Source: JAGVSV01 sp040766135 (GTDB lineage: Bacteria > Bacillota > Clostridia > Christensenellales > Aristaeellaceae). From it: a stretch of DNA of 54,072 nucleotides. This document shows positions 51,008 through 54,072 of this stretch, piece by piece. The notes below the pieces were generated by a model. That model did no database searches. It had not been told where the DNA came from and was given only the letters and a program-made list of their open reading frames with translations. The position numbers and the translations under genes were made by a program. The stretch lies in NCBI GenBank assembly GCA_040766135.1, contig JAXGRA010000014.1:1-54072 (forward strand). Reading direction: 5' to 3'. Each line of letters opens with the position of its first letter. Within the stretch, counting starts at the first letter, position 1.

Positions 51008-52276
51008 GTGAGCAAAAAGATTCAACATATGCGCAACGCATTGCGCGAACGGCCTGAACTGTATCTGTTTATGTTGTTGATTGTACTGGTTGCGCTGGGC
51101 AATGGCTTCAGCGATGCGGTGTACGGCAACTACTACAAGGAAGTATACAACGTCACGGCCCAGCAGCGCGCGTTTATTGAGTTCCCGCGTGAGCTGCCCG
51201 GCGTGCTGTGCTCGGTAATCATTGCGGCGCTGGCCATGCTGGGGGATTATCGGCTGTCCATCATCGCACAGGTGTTAGCGCTGTTTGGGCTTACGGTGAT
51301 GGGCCTGTCTACGCCGCCCTATGCGCTGATGCTGGTGTTTTTGTTCATCAACTCGCTGGGTATGCACCTGTTTTTTCCGCTGCAGGATTCCATCGGCATG
51401 TCGCTGGCAGAGCCGGACAAGTTAGGCCGCCGCGTGGGGCAGTACGCCAGCATCCGCACTGCGTGCGCGTTTGTCTCCGGCATCATTATTTTTATTACCT
51501 TCCGCACCGGCGTGTTCACGTTCAAAAGCAATATCCGCCCGGTCTTTTTGGTGGGGTCGGCCTTCTTTTTGCTGGCCATGCTGGTGGCCATTCTGCTGCT
51601 GAAGGTCGTGGACAAGGATTCCGTGCGCCAGCCCCGGCAGCGTATCAAGCTGCTGTTTAAAAAAGAGTATAAGTATTACTATGTCCTGACAGCTTTGTCC
51701 GGCGTGCAAAAACAGCTGGCTTATGTGTACGGTTCCTGGGTTGTGATTGAGCTGCTGCTAAAGGGCACGGATGTCATGTCCATGCTGACCATCGTGGCCA
51801 GCTTTGTGGGCATCCTGTTTTATCGGCAGCTGGGCAAGTGGCTGGATCGGTTTGGTGTAAAACGGCTGATGACATTCAGCGCGCTGATGTTTATTACCAT
51901 CTATATGTTATATGGCTTTGTGGTGTGGGCGGTAGTAGAACACCTGATTCCCGGCGACAGCTGGAAAGTGATGCTGGTATACCTGATGTTCATCCTGGAC
52001 CGCATGTCCATGCAAACAGCCATTGTCAATTCCGTCTACCTCAAGTCCATCGCCCTTGTACCTGCGGATGTAACACCCGCGCTGTCGGCGGGCGTCAGCC
52101 TGGATCATGTGATGTCTATTATCGCCGCGCAGGTGTGTGGCCTGATCTGGGTGTACGCGGGGCCGCAATATGTGTTCTTCTTTGCTGCGGTTTTTTCACT
52201 GGGCAACCTGTATGTGGCGCGCAAAGTACGCATTGAACAGCCGTCTGTAGCCTCAGCTCAGACTGAACAAAATTAA
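51008..52276 (+). CDS. Major facilitator superfamily transporter
   Basis: A 422-residue membrane protein with about twelve hydrophobic segments in two halves and a central charged cytosolic loop (about 205-225, VDKDSVRQPRQRIKLLFKKEYKY). The second half includes FYRQLGKWLDRFGVKRLMTF, an MFS loop-like motif. The substrate is unknown. The start is GTG at 51008 with TGGAGG 6 bases upstream. It is divergent from the sugar-transport operon, so export or uptake of a related sugar is a reasonable guess but not shown. Confidence 0.85.
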   Translation: MSKKIQHMRNALRERPELYLFMLLIVLVALGNGFSDAVYGNYYKEVYNVTAQQRAFIEFPRELPGVLCSVIIAALAMLGDYRLSIIAQVLALFGLTVMGLSTPPYALMLVFLFINSLGMHLFFPLQDSIGMSLAEPDKLGRRVGQYASIRTACAFVSGIIIFITFRTGVFTFKSNIRPVFLVGSAFFLLAMLVAILLLKVVDKDSVRQPRQRIKLLFKKEYKYYYVLTALSGVQKQLAYVYGSWVVIELLLKGTDVMSMLTIVASFVGILFYRQLGKWLDRFGVKRLMTFSALMFITIYMLYGFVVWAVVEHLIPGDSWKVMLVYLMFILDRMSMQTAIVNSVYLKSIALVPADVTPALSAGVSLDHVMSIIAAQVCGLIWVYAGPQYVFFFAAVFSLGNLYVARKVRIEQPSVASAQTEQN

Positions 52277-52489
52277 CCGCTCCGTATCCAGATTTTTTGC
52301 CGGCCTTTATACTGATTCCAAACATTCATGCATCGTCGTGTCGGGTCTTTTGTCTTGCAGCTGTGTCGGCTGCTCGGTCAGCGCAGCGCTGCTACGCTTC
52401 CCCCGGTTGCTCCTTGCTGCAATCCAAAATTGGGTGCATTGCTGTTTTAGATCAGCATTAGAGCCGATTTTTTTGCAGGGAAATATATG
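52277..52489. other. Intergenic stretch without recognised gene
   Basis: Between the MFS gene and the padR promoter I see only short imperfect repeats, such as GCAGC/GCTGC near 52360 and a TGCA...TGCA repeat around CCAA/TTGG near 52420-52440. There is no open frame with a ribosome binding site and no tRNA-like fold. Confidence 0.5.
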
Positions 52490-52521
52490 TTGACAACCAA
52501 TACTATACGGCGTATGATATT
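52490..52521 (+). promoter_or_regulatory. padR promoter with overlapping inverted repeat
   Basis: TTGACA (52490-52495) and TATGAT (52513-52518) are exactly 17 bases apart. The -10 region overlaps ATACTATAC-GGC-GTATGATAT (52501-52521), 7 of 9 positions paired, a likely autoregulatory PadR site. The leader is only about 16 bases. Confidence 0.65.
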
Positions 52522-52540
52522 GTGCGAGAGGAGGGGTTGC

Positions 52541-52849
52541 ATGGACGTGCAGCTCAAGCGCGGGGTGATCGAGGCCTGCGTGCTCAAACTGCTAACGCGC
52601 GGCGATAGTTACGGCTATCTGTTGGCGCGCGAGGTGGACCGGGTAATTCCGCTGTCGGAATCTACGCTCTATCCAGTGTTAAGACGCCTGGAAAGCGCCG
52701 GGCAGGTAGACAGCTACCGGCAGGAGCATGGGGGAAGGCTGCGCAAGTACTACCGCATTACACCCAAGGGGGTGGACGCCATCAAGGACTTCCTGCGGGA
52801 GTGGGAAGCCATCAGCCGGGTGTATGAATTTGTCAGGGAGGGTGAATGA
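52541..52849 (+). CDS. PadR-family transcriptional regulator
   Basis: A 102-residue winged-helix protein: MDVQLKRGVIEACVLKLLTRGDSYGYLLAREV at the start, SESTLYPVLRRLESAGQV as recognition helix and wing, and YYRITPKGVDAIKDFLREW at the end. It is the short PadR subfamily without a long C-terminal dimer arm. PadR proteins are usually repressors released by a ligand. AGGAGGGG lies just before ATG 52541; a longer frame starts inside the promoter. The stop overlaps the DUF1700/DUF4097 gene start. Confidence 0.93.
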   Translation: MDVQLKRGVIEACVLKLLTRGDSYGYLLAREVDRVIPLSESTLYPVLRRLESAGQVDSYRQEHGGRLRKYYRITPKGVDAIKDFLREWEAISRVYEFVREGE

Positions 52850-53826
52850 TGAACCGGGATGAATTTCTGTTGCAACTGCGGCGCGCGCTGGACGGCCTGT
52901 CACAGGCCGATATCGAGGATGTCATCCAATACTATGAGGAGATGATCATCGACAAGGCTGCCGATCAAGGCATTGACGAGGAGGACGTCATCGCGGGTCT
53001 GGGGCCGGTGGCGGATATCGCCAAGGGCGTGCGCGCATCCGTGGCGCCCGAAGCTGCGGCGGAACTGGTGCCAGCCGATGATTTGGGCAGCAAGGTGCTC
53101 ACCGCTCAGGCTGACCAGGTGCGCAGCCTGGTCATTGAGGCGGCCAACGCGCCGCTGGTGGTTAAATCAGGATCAATGGATACGGTGGAGCTGCGCTATA
53201 CCGAGACCGCGCGCATACGCTACGATGTATCCCACAACGACAAGGAGCTGCGCCTGATTCAGCGCCCGTTGCCCAAGCTGCTGCCCATATTGTTTGGGCG
53301 CGTATATCCCATCGAGGTGCTGCTGCCTGCGGATTTTGCAGGCAAAGCCGATCTGAGCACCAGCAACGGCGCAATCACCTGGGAGGGTGTATCGCTGTGG
53401 GGGCAATTGACGCTGACCACTTCCAACGGCACCATCACCCTGCGCAACTGCCAGGCCAAGGGCATCACCCTGCGCAGCAGCAATGCTAGCCTGCGGGCTT
53501 ACGCTGCCAGCGCGCAGGAGAGCATTGTCCTGCACACCAGCAATGGGCCCATCAAGGCGGAAGGGCTTTCCGGCACCGATATCACCCTGCATACCAGCAA
53601 TGGCAGCATTCGATGTGCGGATATTGCAGCCCAGGACATTACCCTCAAAACCAGCAATGGCCCCATTGGCGGCGCGCTGCCCGGCCACGCCAGTGAGTAC
53701 ACCGCCACCAGCAGCACCAGCAACGCATCCAACTCGCTGCGCGACCACCGGCATGCAGGGCCAAAGCGCCTGAACGCCCACACTAGCAATGGCTCCATCC
53801 GCTTGCATTTTGCGCAGGGCGAATAA
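52846..53826 (+). CDS. DUF1700/DUF4097 protein with TSNG beta-helix repeats
   Basis: A 326-residue protein. The N-terminal helical region (1-70, FLLQLRRALDGLSQADIEDVIQYYEEMIIDKAADQGIDEEDVIAGLGPVADIA) is of the DUF1700 type. The rest is a DUF4097-like right-handed beta-helix with at least seven TSNG(A/T/P/S)I-type turns about 20 residues apart. No membrane helix is visible, unlike many DUF1700 partners. PadR-DUF1700 pairs are common in Firmicutes and linked to envelope stress. ATG 52846 overlaps the padR stop by four bases; ATG 52849 is an equal choice. Confidence 0.8.
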   Translation: MMNRDEFLLQLRRALDGLSQADIEDVIQYYEEMIIDKAADQGIDEEDVIAGLGPVADIAKGVRASVAPEAAAELVPADDLGSKVLTAQADQVRSLVIEAANAPLVVKSGSMDTVELRYTETARIRYDVSHNDKELRLIQRPLPKLLPILFGRVYPIEVLLPADFAGKADLSTSNGAITWEGVSLWGQLTLTTSNGTITLRNCQAKGITLRSSNASLRAYAASAQESIVLHTSNGPIKAEGLSGTDITLHTSNGSIRCADIAAQDITLKTSNGPIGGALPGHASEYTATSSTSNASNSLRDHRHAGPKRLNAHTSNGSIRLHFAQGE

Positions 53827-53835
53827 CTATTGATT

Positions 53836-54072
53836 CTAAATGAATGCAGCGATAGGGTCTCCCATCGTTGTCTGTAAGTTGATGTATGATTTCATGGCAC
53901 CGTGTTGCAGCTTTTCGCGATACGTTATATTCTCTGCAAGCGCGCACAGTGCATCCACTGCTTCGTATGGGGAATGGATGATATGTCCGCTTTCTCCTTC
54001 GAAAACGAGTCTTGATGCGCTGCCGGTGTTGGTTACAATGGGAACCAGTCCATGAGACATGGACTCAAAAAG
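53836..54072 (-). CDS. Glycosyltransferase family 4-type protein, C-terminal part, cut by the window edge
   Basis: Seventy-eight codons at the C-terminal end of a GT-B glycosyltransferase. The frame runs off the right edge as LFESMSHGLVPIVTNTGSASRLVFEGESGHII, the E-x7-type nucleotide-sugar binding segment of group 1/4 transferases. It ends in DPIAAFI at 53836. The internal ATG at 54060 is not the start, as conserved residues continue upstream to the edge. It converges on the DUF4097 gene with 9 bases between. Confidence 0.8.
   Translation of the reverse strand, partial: LFESMSHGLVPIVTNTGSASRLVFEGESGHIIHSPYEAVDALCALAENITYREKLQHGAMKSYINLQTTMGDPIAAFI

Noticed and set aside
1..54072. CRISPR arrays, tRNA or rRNA genes, insertion sequences, phage genes, attachment sites, replication origin
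   Set aside because: No regularly spaced repeats, tRNA-like folds, transposase or integrase motifs were seen on reading the intergenic regions and translated frames.

Overview
The window looks like a chromosomal segment of a GC-rich Gram-positive anaerobe of the class Clostridia (Oscillospirales or Christensenellales are my guess, from gene content and codon use only). Pointers are a BceRS/BceAB-type envelope-stress module, ECF sigma/DUF4179, DUF3899, DUF4358, PadR/DUF1700-DUF4097, AzlCD, LplBC-type sugar permeases, an inositol operon, strong AGGAGG ribosome binding sites and TTGACA/TATAAT-like promoters. I see no rRNA, tRNA, CRISPR, transposase or phage genes. Both window edges cut into flanking DNA; the right edge cuts a glycosyltransferase gene.

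Layout. 0.1-1.3 kb: secreted PIG-L deacetylase. 7.4-1.3 kb (minus): one long unit of a stand-alone FakA/YloV-like domain, malic enzyme, BceR-like regulator, BceS-like kinase (interrupted by one TAA), BceA and BceB. 9.4-7.6 kb (minus): ECF sigma factor and its DUF4179 membrane partner. 9.7-19.9 kb (plus): a peptide ABC transporter operon in which nearly every subunit is enlarged. OppC has a large outward insert, OppD a ~370-residue helical insert, and OppF is fused to a two-TM extracytoplasmic module and carries a coiled-coil insert; a DUF3899 membrane protein closes the operon. 20-25.7 kb (plus): uvrB, a flavodoxin-like reductase, then nagA, a ROK-like kinase and an RbsD/FucU-type mutarotase. 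32.8-25.8 kb (minus): iolC-G-B-D-E, then an XRE membrane regulator. 33.5-32.9 kb: an AT-richer P-loop kinase.

35.8-33.7 kb (minus): an 'orange protein'-like set of a NifX/NifB-type cofactor protein and two MinD/ferredoxin ATPases, the second frameshifted. 37.1-36.0 kb (minus): corA behind a leader that seems to hold a 25-codon leader peptide and a hairpin hiding the ribosome binding site. 37.2-38.6 kb (plus): wreckage of a URO-D-family gene joined to the tail of an SH3-domain protein. 42.3-38.7 kb (minus): SGNH hydrolase, DUF4358 lipoprotein, azlC, azlD, serS, apparently starting at a leaderless promoter back to back with that of an oxidoreductase gene. 50.8-43.2 kb (minus): sugar ABC transporter (solute-binding protein and one permease frameshifted, one permease intact), heparinase II/III-like protein, then nagB-nagA from their own promoter. 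51.0-53.8 kb (plus): MFS transporter, then PadR/DUF1700-DUF4097. 53.8 kb to the edge: glycosyltransferase tail.

Together the genes suit a gut-type fermenter that scavenges peptides, inositol and amino-sugar- or uronate-containing glycans; two NagA proteins, NagB, a ROK kinase and a mutarotase would feed such sugars into glycolysis. A recurring oddity is tight clusters of small indels in otherwise clean operons, notably at the 5' end of the peptide-binding gene and across the sugar-binding/permease pair. These are either genuine decay or local assembly or consensus error, and the sequence alone cannot decide.
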